From positions 1 through 33,657 of the forward strand of contig JALMLS010000152.1 of NCBI GenBank assembly GCA_038496445.1: a DNA stretch of 33,657 nt, written 5' to 3'. Made by a program: the position numbers and the translations under genes. This stretch comes from Trichosphaerium sp. ATCC 40318. Lineage: Eukaryota > Discosea > Flabellinia > Trichosidae. Positions 21,337 to 31,530 of this stretch are shown piece after piece. Position 1 is the stretch's first letter; each line of letters opens with the position of its first letter. The notes under the pieces are model-generated. The model was not told the DNA's origin, did no database searches, and saw only the letters and a program-made list of their open reading frames with translations.

Positions 21337-24300
21337 ATGGAGGAGAAAGAAGGTCTAAAGAGACGAACGTCTGCATCAGGTAGAGCATTATTAACACGCT
21401 CAGCATCAAGATTCAATCAATGGACACCAACGAAACAATTGTACGTTATGAACCCATACTGGAGGTTGTTTAGAGGCAAGTTTAGCTAAAAAGATTGACA
21501 TTTAGGAGGAGATCAAGGGAAAAGCACGCAAAGCTGTGGAAACTAATGCAGTCCTATCTATCAACTGGTACGTACAGATAAACTCGTCTCTTCTCGTTTC
21601 TTCGTTGGCCCGTTAAATCTCGAGTAGATGTTGAAGATATAGAGCAATACGTCGCTAACCACATCGAGGTACGCTGATAAACTCACCCCGTTTCGAGTTA
21701 TTACGAGCGTTAAAATAAAAAAGTTAAACGCTCGTAAAACCACGCTAAACAGGTTCTCCACGCTTGTAAAAACTATGTAATAGCCCTTTAAAGCAATTTT
21801 AAAAAAATCGTTAAACATTTAACCGGCTTACTCTCAAAGTCTTTAATCTCTCTTTATAGTACACGCTAGCGCGTACCAGGTTCACCTTTGACCTTAAATC
21901 TGCTTATCAAGCAGCTGCGCATTCACTAAGAGATCGAATGATAGAAACTTGGAATGATACTCAGAGTTACTATTACGATCAAGATGTTAAACGTGTTTAC
22001 TACCTCAGTATTGAATACTTACACGGAAGAACACTTCGTAATGCCGTACATAACTTAGACCTTGTTGGAGAGTATGCAGAGGTAATACCAAAAGAACCAT
22101 TAGCCTCTGTGTTGAGGCGTGAAAAATTATTCCCATTTACTTCAATTTTACTAATTAAAAACAGGCAATGGAAGATTTGGGTGTCACCATGGAAGAACTT
22201 TACGAACAAGGTATTACTAATGTCCGAATGTTCATATAAACTAAAATTGTGTAAATAGAGCAAGATGCAGGTCTCGGAAATGGAGGTTTAGGTCGGTTGG
22301 CTTCTTGTTTTCTTGATTCAATGGCTACTCTAAACATTCCTTCCTGGGGATATGGCATCAGGTATGAGTACTATGGAAAGTCAAGCAACTTATGGTTCAT
22401 CATAGGTACAAGTATGGTATCTTCAAACAAGAAATACAAAATGGAGAACAAGTCGAAAGACCTGACTATTGGCTGCTTCAAGGTTAGTTCTTTTTTTTCT
22501 CCTAATATTCGTAAAACAAAGTCACGTGATTTTACAAAAATTTACAACATTTTAAACAGGTAGCCCATGGGAGTTCGAACGTAATGATGTCCAGTATGAG
22601 ATCGGATTTGGAGGTAAAGTGATGCAAGTCTTTGAAGATGGTAGATCTAAGGTTTGCTTTATTGGTTTTTTCTTCTTTGTTCTTACAAATACCTTCTTAA
22701 GGCGATGTGGCATCCAGCACGTGTTTGTATTGCCCAAGCTTATGATGTATGTATTCCTGGATATAGGACACTTAATGTGAATACAATGAGACTTTGGAGA
22801 TCACTACCAACCTCTGTACAGCTACAACATTATCCGAAAAGTGATTTGGTTTTTAGTACTAACATTTTGGTTCTTTCGTAGGAATTTAACTTTCAACAAT
22901 TCAACCAAGGAGACTATTACTCTAATTTAAGAGAGCAAAAGAAAATGTCTAATATCAGTACTGTTCTTTATCCAAATGATGCAACACCAAGAGGTAAGAT
23001 CACTAGCGACTTACGAGGTTCTAACTTTTCTTACTTTTTTCTTATAGGCAAGGAGTTGCGTTTTAACCAGCAATACTTCTTTGTTAGCGCTTCTATTCAT
23101 GACATTCTTCGCCGATTCAGGAAGCATAAAAAGCCTATTAAAGAACTTGCAACACGTGTTGCCATCCAGCTCAATGACACTCATCCAACAATTGGTATTG
23201 TGGAACTTTTACGTGTTCTTCTTGACAAAGAGAAAACACCTCTGTCATGGGTACGTTCTGACTTTTTTTATTGTTTATCATTTACTGTTTGCATCTTGAG
23301 TGTGTTTGTATTTTAATTTGCTCGTAGGATGAAGCGTGGAAGATAATAATAGGTGAGGACTTCTCAGTTTTTTCCATTTTGTTGAAACCTTCTTCGTCCA
23401 AAGAGTTGAACACTTAATTTTACTTTAGATACGTTTGGTTACACTAATCATACTGTATTGCCTGAGGCCTTGGAGAAATGGTCAGTACCATTATTACAAA
23501 GCATAGTACCAAGACATTTGGAATTGATATACGAAATCAATCGTCGATTCCTTATCCAAGTCCGTGAAAAGTTCAAAGGCACACCTGATCTTGAGCAACG
23601 TGTTATTCGTATGTCTTTAATACAAGAGAGCAACCCTAAAAAGGCACGTTCCAAAATGACACCATTACATGCGTCTAAATACAACACTAGGTTCGCATGG
23701 CTCATCTCGGTATTGTTGGTTCTCACTCCGTAAACGGAGTTGCTGCTATTCACTCTGGCATTATTAAGGAATCTATATTTAAGGACTTTTATGAAATGTG
23801 GCCTGAGAAATTTAATAACAAGACTAACAGCATTACACCAAGAAGGTACAATTTCATAAACAAAAACAAATCAATATTTTTATTCATCGCAAAGCCCTTG
23901 AAACCCTTCTCTTTCAAAATAAAATCTAAAGTCTGTCGCAAATTGGCGACTACAACTGAAATAATTGTGGTGCGCTTGCACAAATTGAAGTGGTTTTGTT
24001 ATCAAGGGAAACAATCGTAAACTAATCTTTTTGCTAATACTTTTTCTCAAAGGTGGCTTCATCAATGTAACCCACACCTGAGTGATGTCATTACGAAGGC
24101 TCTTGGAAACGATGATTGGGTTAAAAACTTGGATTTATTGTCTACCATGGCAAGCTTCGCTGATGATACTGATGTTCAAGACTCATTTGTTCGTGTTAAA
24201 CACAACAACAAGGTATGTAGGAGAAGCAAAAAATGAGAAATACAATGAAACAATAACTGTTCACCTTGCTCATTTCATTAAACTCTTGACTCCGTAGGTT

Positions 24301-25886
24301 GTTCTTGCTGACCTCATTCTTAAACAAACTGATATCAAAGTCAACCCAGATGCTCTTTTTGATGTCCAGATCAAGCGTATTCATGAATACAAGCGCCAGT
24401 TACTCAACATTCTGAGGTACCATCTCATAATGCGTTCCCTTTTTTGTAACATATCTTTAGTGTTATTGCTCAATACCTTGATATTTTGAGCGCATCTGAC
24501 CAAGCTAAATCAGAAATGGTCCCACGTGTTGTTATTTTTGGCGGTAAAGCAGCTCCTGGATACCATAATGCGAAGATGATTATTAAACTCATATGCAGTG
24601 TCGCAAATGTTGTTAACAACGACTACAAAGTGTCCAACCTCCTAAAGGTATTTTCAACAGACAAAATCTTCTTCTTAGTTGCTAACCTTTTTTTGAGGTT
24701 GTATTCCTGGCCAACTACAATGTATCTTTAGCTGAAGTTATCATTCCTGCTGCTGATATATCTCAACATATTTCTACTGCAGGATACGAAGCCTCAGGAA
24801 CAAGGTAAAGGATATGATGTAAAACCATCAAATTTGCTTATTTTTTTTCAGCAACATGAAATTCGCTTTGAATGCTGGTATTATTCTTGGTACTTGGGAT
24901 GGCGCTAACATCGAGATTGTTGAAGAAGTCGGTGAAGAAAATGTTTACATATTTGGAACCCGCAAAGATGGTGTTGCAGCCGCAAGAAGGTATAGACAGA
25001 GCATGCGAAAAAATTAAGAAAAACTTGGTAAAAAGATTTTTAACAACTTTGTAGTCATGGGCATAGACAAATTGATGTTCGTTTGTACAAGGTCTTAGAA
25101 ACAATCCAATCCGGTACTTTTGGTGACCCAGAACCATTCAAGTGTCTTACGGATAAGCTATGGACAGGCACGAACTATATTCTTTCAAAAAAAACGAGAT
25201 TAACCTTAACACGTGTTTTAATTTCTTTAATAGGAGATGATTACTACCTCCTTGCTGAGGATTTTACTAGTTACCTAGAATGCAAAAAGAAGGTTGACAA
25301 GAACTTCATGGGTACACTTTAATCCAACAAAAAAGTTATTTATTTTTCAAAACAAAGCTGACATTTGTTTCAACAAAATAGATAAAGACTTGTGGTCTCG
25401 TCAAATGATCTTAACAACAGCTGGGATGGGTAAATTCAGCAGTGATCGCACTATTAAGGAGTATGCAAGAGACATTTGGGGTGTCAAGGTACAAAGTTTT
25501 TTGCAATGAAAAAAAAACCAAGTCAAAAAATTTATTTTGAATAATGAATTGTGTCAAAATTATCGCACCAACAGTTTCGAAAAAACTACGTGCCTGCGCA
25601 TCCCAGACCAACCATAAGGCTCCATGGTGTAACGGTTATCATACGTGTTTTTGGTACATGTGACCCCGGTTCGACTCCGGGTGGAGCCTAATATCTTTTT
25701 ATGTGGTGTTATTTGACGCTGAAAAACAAGCGTTGGTGCTGAAGCGTTTTCAAAGTAATTTTCACTGAATATTCGTCCTAGCCTTGTGCCCTTCCTCTTG
25801 TTGAAGATGTCGAACTCAACGTTCCTAAGATGGGCAAGACACCAACCTCATTCACTCCAGACTCGGATTCCTCCTACGAGACATAA
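21337..25886 (+). CDS. PYG: Glycogen phosphorylase, 23 exons
   Basis: Exons are 21337-21440, 21506-21567, 21625-21668, 21860-22081, 22165-22210, 22259-22361, 22406-22482, 22560-22651, 22702-22815, 22882-22993, 23048-23250, 23328-23352, 23429-23643, 23691-23845, 24053-24212, 24298-24416, 24461-24647, 24698-24804, 24852-24989, 25055-25167, 25234-25311, 25382-25488 and 25782-25886, giving 895 residues. Family signatures are continuous: VNHIEYTLAR-like [68 protein letters not shown] and the PLP site [13 protein letters not shown] with its lysine. It releases glucose-1-phosphate from glycogen in the cytosol. The N-terminus has basic Ser motifs (KRRTSAS, TRSAS) that could be phosphorylated, as in regulated phosphorylases. 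Two introns, at 23644 and 25168, have GC donors. The last intron (25489-25781) contains a tRNA gene. Confidence 0.96.
25618..25689 (+). tRNA. tRNA-Gln (UUG), inside the last intron of glycogen phosphorylase
   Basis: A 72 nt cloverleaf. Acceptor arms GGCTCCA and TGGAGCC pair. The A box TGGTGTAACGG and B box GGTTCGACTCC match Pol III promoter consensus. The anticodon stem CGTGT/ACATG closes a 7 nt loop TTTTGGT with T33 and anticodon TTG, reading CAA. The T arm is ACCCCGG..CCGGGT-like. A T-run (CTTTTT) follows 7 nt downstream as terminator. It lies in sense inside intron 25489-25781 and is identical to the copy at 27603-27674. Confidence 0.93.
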
Positions 25887-25990
25887 TTCCAAAATACCAA
25901 GAACGACAGACTAAAACAATTCGCAATAAATAAAATAGCAGTTAACAACTCTTTTGGCTCAAAAATTCTTGAATGTATTTTAATAACTGT

Positions 25991-28900
25991 TTACATCATG
26001 CCAGGAGGTATTTGTGGACCAGCTGGGCCACCAGGTGGACCGCCAGGACCGCCTTCAGCGTTCTTAGACGTAACACCTGAAACAATCATATCAACTCTTA
26101 GGAGCATGTTAGCGGCTTCAATTGCTGTCTTGATTGTCTGAGCCTTTACTTGGTATGGTTCCCAAACACCGTACTCCTTTTGATCTACGATAGTACCTAC
26201 ACATTTATGAGTAAACGTTTCAAGAATTTGTACCGCTACTCGCGCGACAAAATAGGCTAAAATGAAGTATACGTACCTTCAATACCATTAAGACCCCATG
26301 TAGCGTTATCACCAGAGGCGTGCTTGGCCTTCAAGGAGTTGATAACTTTAACGACGTTTTGACCGCAATTTGTTGCTAGAGTACGTGGAATAACTTCCAA
26401 AGCATCAGCAATTTGAGTGTAAGCCCATTGCTCAACACCAGGGATTTCTTTTGCTTTTTCTCTCAAACGGACAGATAGCTCCATTTCGCAAGCACCACCA
26501 CCTGGTACGAGTTTTGGCTCAAAGATAATGTTACGAGCAGTGAAGAGAGCATCCTACAGGAAAAAAGGTTAGATTGAAAAAACGGGGAGAGGACTTTCGT
26601 TGAATAAAAAATACTTTTGAGAAAGTTGTTTTGGTGGTTAACTACGCGCAGAGGCTTCTACGCAAAAACACCTGGAGCAATAAAAATAAAAAATACGTAC
26701 TTGCAAACCGCGCTCTACTTCAGATAACAAATCTTTCATAGCACCACGAAGCAAAATTGTACAAGCTCTAGGGTCTTTGCACTCGATAAAAGAATAGTAT
26801 TCATCACCCATTTTACGGACTTCAAAGAGCTCAGCTGTACCAACATCAGATTCTTTAAGTTCTGCAGGTCTGTGAACAATTGTAGCGCCAGTAGCTCTAT
26901 AGTAAAAAACAAGCGAGTAAGCCTCAAAGCACATAGAGAGAGAAGAAAACGAGATAAGTTTAATTCAAACAAAACAGTTTTTTTTATAACATCAGAAACT
27001 CCGATCATACTCAAAGAATTTCATAAGGCTCTGGAGATAGTTTCATCACGTGATGAGTGGAAATAATGAATTTTGCAACATTTCTAAGGGTTTTTTTTTC
27101 TTCGTTTTGCGAAAAAAATAATTGCTTGTGCGTACCTAGCAAGACGGTCGTTATCTGTCTTTTTCAAACGACGCAAAGCGGTTACGCCAGCTTTTTGGAA
27201 ATAGTGTTGAGCGAGATCAGAACAACCCTTCTCAGTGACTACAAGGTCTGGTTTCAACTTTAAGATGTTATCGCATAAGTTTTTGACATATTGTTCCTCT
27301 TGTTGCAATAATTCCATAAATGCATTCTCATCCATAATGTCAACTGTGGATTGGGATTCTCCCTTTTTGTATTCGAGAGTGCAATCGAGGAGAACTAAAC
27401 CACGTTAGACGGACATACATTAAAACCGCTTAAAACGGTCAAAAGAGAACGTACTGACTCTTGGGTTTTCAATGCGTCTTCGCATCTTAGCATGGGTTAC
27501 ATCCTTGTTCATAACGACGCCAGGAACTACTCTGCAGTCCTTGATTTCACCACCAGGTACCTAAAGGCAGGGTAAGGAGCAGCAAAAAAGCAAAAAGATA
27601 TTAGGCTCCACCCGGAGTCGAACCGGGGTCACATGTACCAAAAACACGTATGATAACCGTTACACCATGGAGCCTTCTTCTTATGAAAAGAAAGAAAATA
27701 GTGCGGTTTTAGTCAAAAAATATTTGTAGATCCCTTTTTTGCGAATGAAATAAATTTGTACCTTCATTGTGTAACAATAACGTTTCAAGTCAACCTCAAG
27801 ACGTCCGTCAATTTCTGTCTTTACGTAACCTACAGCCTGTGCTGCCAAACCACACATAAAGTCCTCGTAACGTGCGATGAATTTTGTACTAATGCATGTT
27901 TTGATAACCTAACGTAGCGTCAGAGAAATTGTTTTTGCGTAGCAACAGACAAAATACGATAATTGTGTTAAAATCAGAAAAATATCCAAGTATGCTCAAC
28001 GAATTTCACAAGGCTCTGGAGATGTATCTTCATGGTTTTCTCAAAAAATGCCAACTCGTTTTACCAATGACAAGTTTCTAAACTGTTTACGTACATCAAT
28101 CATGACTTCTTTTTTTGACGCGTCAACATCTTTTGACATGCCTTTTAGTATGTTGAGGGCATCTTCCAATGCTCTTTAAAATACTGTTAACAACTAGGAA
28201 AAAGAGCGAACAAAATTGCAATAAAACACGTCGAGCTTTGTTGAGATTAAATGGCTGTGAAGCGACTTTGAGAAAAAAAACTGTTTGACGCTTTAATTTT
28301 TTCAAAAATGATGTAAATCTTTTCGTACTTTGTGTATCCATCAATGATAACGTGAGGGTGTACTCGTTTATCAATAAGAGCTTCTGCTTTGGATAATACT
28401 TCACCAGCAAGAATTACAACAGATGTGGTACCGTCACCGACCTTTTTGAGTTATAAGTACATACATTCGAGAGTAAAAATAAGCTTTGTCTGAAAGACGT
28501 AAAAGTAAGCGTTTTGAAGAGGATCAGGCTGAAAACTCGAGTATTTTTGTGAACGAGCTTATTTTAAATCGTTCTGGCGCGTCTTGTTCTGTTATAGCGA
28601 TACAATAGAACCAGAACAATAAATTGAGCGTTTTCCTGATTCTCAGTGCGTGTACAAAAAAATACTAGTTTGCTTTTTTTTTTTTTGCTGCCAGTTTACG
28701 CTGTATGGGCGTTGTTGTAACACTAAAAATAAGGCGAAGCGTACGTTTTCGTCCTGTGATTTACTTAAATCAATGAGAGTCTTAGCAGCAGGGTGAGCTA
28801 CGCTGACCTCTCTCAATATGGCGTTTCCGTCGTTTGTAATTAACAACTGACCGCGGTCGCTCAAAATCATTTTCATCATTGATTTTGGGCCTAGAGATGA

Positions 28901-29173
28901 TCTGATGATATTCGCGACAGCCTACAGCGCATTTAAGAAGAGTAACTCGCGTTAAAAGAGATGAGCGAAGAGGATTGTAAAGCGACGAATTACGCCCGAA
29001 TCCTACGGATTAGGTGACAAAATTACCTTAGCAGCTTGAATAGTGCCTTTCTGGGCTTCATCGCCAGACTCCCTCTTAGTGTTGGCATCTTTCGCATTGC
29101 TGTTAATTTATAGTGTCGTAGAACGTGAAAACGTACTCAAAACTAAAACTGGCGGGCGCTGTCCTTGCATCAT
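25991..29173 (-). CDS. CCT3: T-complex chaperonin subunit gamma (CCT3), 11 exons
   Basis: Exons (minus) are 29173-29137, 29088-29027, 28921-28745, 28441-28329, 28173-28095, 27908-27762, 27560-27455, 27394-27136, 26896-26701, 26553-26277 and 26196-25991, giving 552 residues, the usual length. Gamma-specific and group II chaperonin motifs include NTKRESG, SLGPKSMMKMIL, ITNDGNAILRE, the ATP motif VGDGTTSVVILAGE, LEYKKGESQS, CSDLAQHY, LRRLKKTDNDRLAR, LVPGGGACEMELS and ALEVIPRTLATNCG. It is one of eight subunits of the cytosolic ring that folds actin, tubulin and other proteins. The tail ends in a Gly/Pro-rich stretch (GGPGGPPGGPAGPQIPPGMM). Nine of ten donors are GTAC. Introns hold one tRNA-Gln and two snoRNA-like elements. 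It is convergent with glycogen phosphorylase (104 bp apart) and divergent from ITPK. Confidence 0.96.
26992..27049 (-). ncRNA. C/D-box snoRNA-like element A in a CCT3 intron
   Basis: On the CCT3 sense strand a perfect C box GTGATGA (27049-27043) is followed after 47 nt by a D box CTGA (26995-26992). Between them lies CTCCAGAGCCTTATGAAATT, which is conserved in element B. The C box sits in a perfect palindrome TCATCACGTGATGA. Terminal pairing is weak. The target RNA was not identified. Confidence 0.45.
27603..27674 (-). tRNA. tRNA-Gln (UUG), inside a CCT3 intron
   Basis: Identical over 72 nt, plus the next 12 nt TAATATCTTTTT, to the tRNA at 25618-25689. It lies in sense orientation within CCT3 intron 27761-27561. 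Cloverleaf, A and B boxes and anticodon TTG are as for the other copy. Downstream T-runs would terminate Pol III. Confidence 0.93.
27974..28033 (-). ncRNA. C/D-box snoRNA-like element B in a CCT3 intron
   Basis: The CCT3 sense strand has ATGAAGA (28033-28027), one mismatch from the C-box consensus, then 49 nt, then CTGA (27977-27974). The inner part shares CTCCAGAGCCTTGTGAAATT, followed by CGTTGAG, with element A at only a few mismatches. AAAA before the C box can pair with TTTT after the D box. It lies in intron 28094-27909. Confidence 0.42.
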
Positions 29174-29299
29174 TGTTTCTGGTGTAAAGCTGTGGGTTAA
29201 TTTCACAAAAATGAACTTTATTGACATGCCAAATCACCAGTTTTCGCCTAGTTCCACAGGTAATAACGTTGTATTCCTCCGTTACCAGAAAGAATAACA
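29174..29299. promoter_or_regulatory. Divergent promoter between CCT3 and ITPK
   Basis: Only 126 bp separate the start codons of CCT3 (minus) and ITPK (plus), so both promoters and both 5' leaders must lie here or overlap the genes. No clear TATA box or CACGTG is seen. Inferred from gene layout. Confidence 0.6.
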
Positions 29300-31263
29300 A
29301 TGGCTTCAAATGACTGTAATTTAAATCTTGACGTTGGTTATTACATCCCCACTAAGAAATTGAAGGTACGTACACTGGCACTGTTCGGGCGCACGTTTAT
29401 AGCGTACAGGTGTCACTCTTACAAGCCTTAGGTGTTACACATTGACGAATGGGCTGTAGAAGCTGTAAAACACCCAAACATAAAGTCTTGTAGTCTTATT
29501 GATCTGGAAAAAGATCTAGCTAGTCAGGGTAATTTTGATGCGATCCTCACGAAGCTTACAGGCTTGCTGGTACGATAAAAGCCAAAAACACCATTTTTCT
29601 AAAACAGTCACTCTGTGATGGGATGGCGTAGCAGACGCTATATGTCTAGTAGAAGCGTCACTAACACGTATTCTACAGGTAAAACACGATGACAGTAAAG
29701 CTCAGCGTAAATTACAACGCGTCAAAGATTACATAATCGCAAACCCTAAAACAGCACAAGTACGTTCTTGCCATAAACATCAAGCAATTCTTTTTCTTTT
29801 TTAGCTTACCCAAAAAACGCAAAGTCTTAATGTTCAATCTATGCACTATAAGACGCTCATTCTTTATTTTCCATGTACATTTACCCACATTCTTTAAGGT
29901 AGACCCGATATCATCACAAAAAAAGACTATCGCGCGTGACGAGATGGAAGCAATATTCGCTCACCTTGTTACAAAAAGCTTTGATTTTGTACTTATACCA
30001 AAGGTAAGTGGTTTTTCTCTTTGTGTACAAATTAGGCAAATATTCGGACTTTGTGACTAATCGTCTACTCGGTAGACTGTAATAGTAACAAAATCGGGTG
30101 ACTACATGTCACAATTACCTAAAGATTTCACTTTTCCAGCGATATGTAAGACACTACAGGTACATTAGATAACTTTTATGGAACGAGTAAAGAGTACTTT
30201 GTTTTCAAAAAAAAAAAAGAATACGCTCTACACATAAATCTCTAGCATAGAGGAATGCTCTGTACACGCTCTGTTCCTTCAAAAACTACAGAATTAATTT
30301 AATTTTGATGTTTTTAGGCTTCAGGTGGTATGGCAGCTCATGAAATGGGTATTATATGGCGAGCAGAGCAACTAGAGAAGTTTGAAAAACCAATTTTGTG
30401 TCAGGTTAGTAAACTCGTCCTAAACAAATTAAAACAGCTATATCGACCGAATTAAAGCTAACGACAATACTGCAATACATTTTGGAGAACAAATAGCGTA
30501 AAAAACCTACCACAACCGCAGAGTGACGCTGTTCTTTTTTATTTCTTTTTTTTTTTGAATTTTTTTTTTAAAGCCATGCTAACATGCGCTTGGTAGGAAT
30601 ATGTTGACCATGACGCTACGATTTTTAAAGTATATGTACTTGGTGAAGAATCTAATATAATAACACGTGTTTCATTTCCTAATTTTACAGATGATACAAC
30701 ACTTTCAGGTACGCACTTTAGTTTGTTTTTTGTTTACAAACTATTTTCTATGTTTTTTGTTATTTCTTTGCTTTTGTCTACTTACACGTGATTTTAGATA
30801 AACCAATCATGTTTAATAGTCAAGACTGGAAGCATGAGCTACCAGCACATTTACAAACAAAAATAGCAGGTAAAGCAGCTGAACCTAGTATGGAACAAGT
30901 ACGTCCTTTTTTTTATTATTCTTTTGATGATATCGTTTTCTTCCTTCCTTCACCAAGGTCTTATAAAATCAACTTTTTTTTGTTAAAAGCACCCTTCGTG
31001 TGCTTATATTCTGAGCTATCCCTTGGCCATTACTGCTGTGTTTTCTGTTGTTAATGTAGTTGTAGGTAACTAAAATCTCAAATGCATTGTCAGAAGGACT
31101 TGGATTGACAATTTTCGGATATGATCTTATAACATGTGCAAAGACAAAGAAACATGCTATAATCGATATAAATTACTTCCCTGATTTCTCCAAGGTTCCA
31201 AATTTTCATAAAAAGTTAACACAGCTTATTGTTGATGTATACAAAGCAAAGAATAATAAATAA
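29300..31263 (+). CDS. ITPK1: Inositol-tetrakisphosphate 1-kinase / inositol 1,3,4-trisphosphate 5/6-kinase, 9 exons
   Basis: Exons are 29300-29365, 29432-29569, 29679-29759, 29899-30003, 30076-30159, 30318-30404, 30597-30708, 30798-30898 and 31066-31263, giving 323 residues, the family length. It starts like ITPKs (NLNLDVGYYIPTKKLK), then FDAILTKLTGLL, FPAICKTLQASGGMAAHEMG and CQEYVDHDATIFKVYVLGEE. The ATP-grasp metal site follows near the end in AIIDINYFPDF (the D and N ligands), preceded by LTIFGYDLI. It phosphorylates inositol tris/tetrakisphosphates in the cytosol on the way to higher inositol phosphates. Intron 30709-30797 has CACGTG 7 nt before its acceptor. Confidence 0.93.
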
Positions 31264-31530
31264 GTACAATAATTTAAACAAAGTTACTAGTTACTAGTAT
31301 TAAATTTATAGGCGTGTTACAAATAACTTTCTCAGCATGTGTGTACTTTCACAAAAAAATGCGTTACTACTAAGAATAGTTCTAGTGAAAGGAATACACG
31401 GGAGAATATTGTGTATAAAAATACAACAAAGCAAGTTATCTCAAAATAATGTTATCATATGTTGTATCTAACAGTCAAACATACTCATGCTGACAAAGCA
31501 CATTAGAAGACGTAACAGTTTTATTTACTT
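31264..31530. other. Short intergenic stretch between convergent genes
   Basis: 267 bp between ITPK and the minus-strand surface-protein gene. It is AT-rich and contains a repeated GTTACTAGTTACTAGTATT. No gene seen. Confidence 0.4.
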
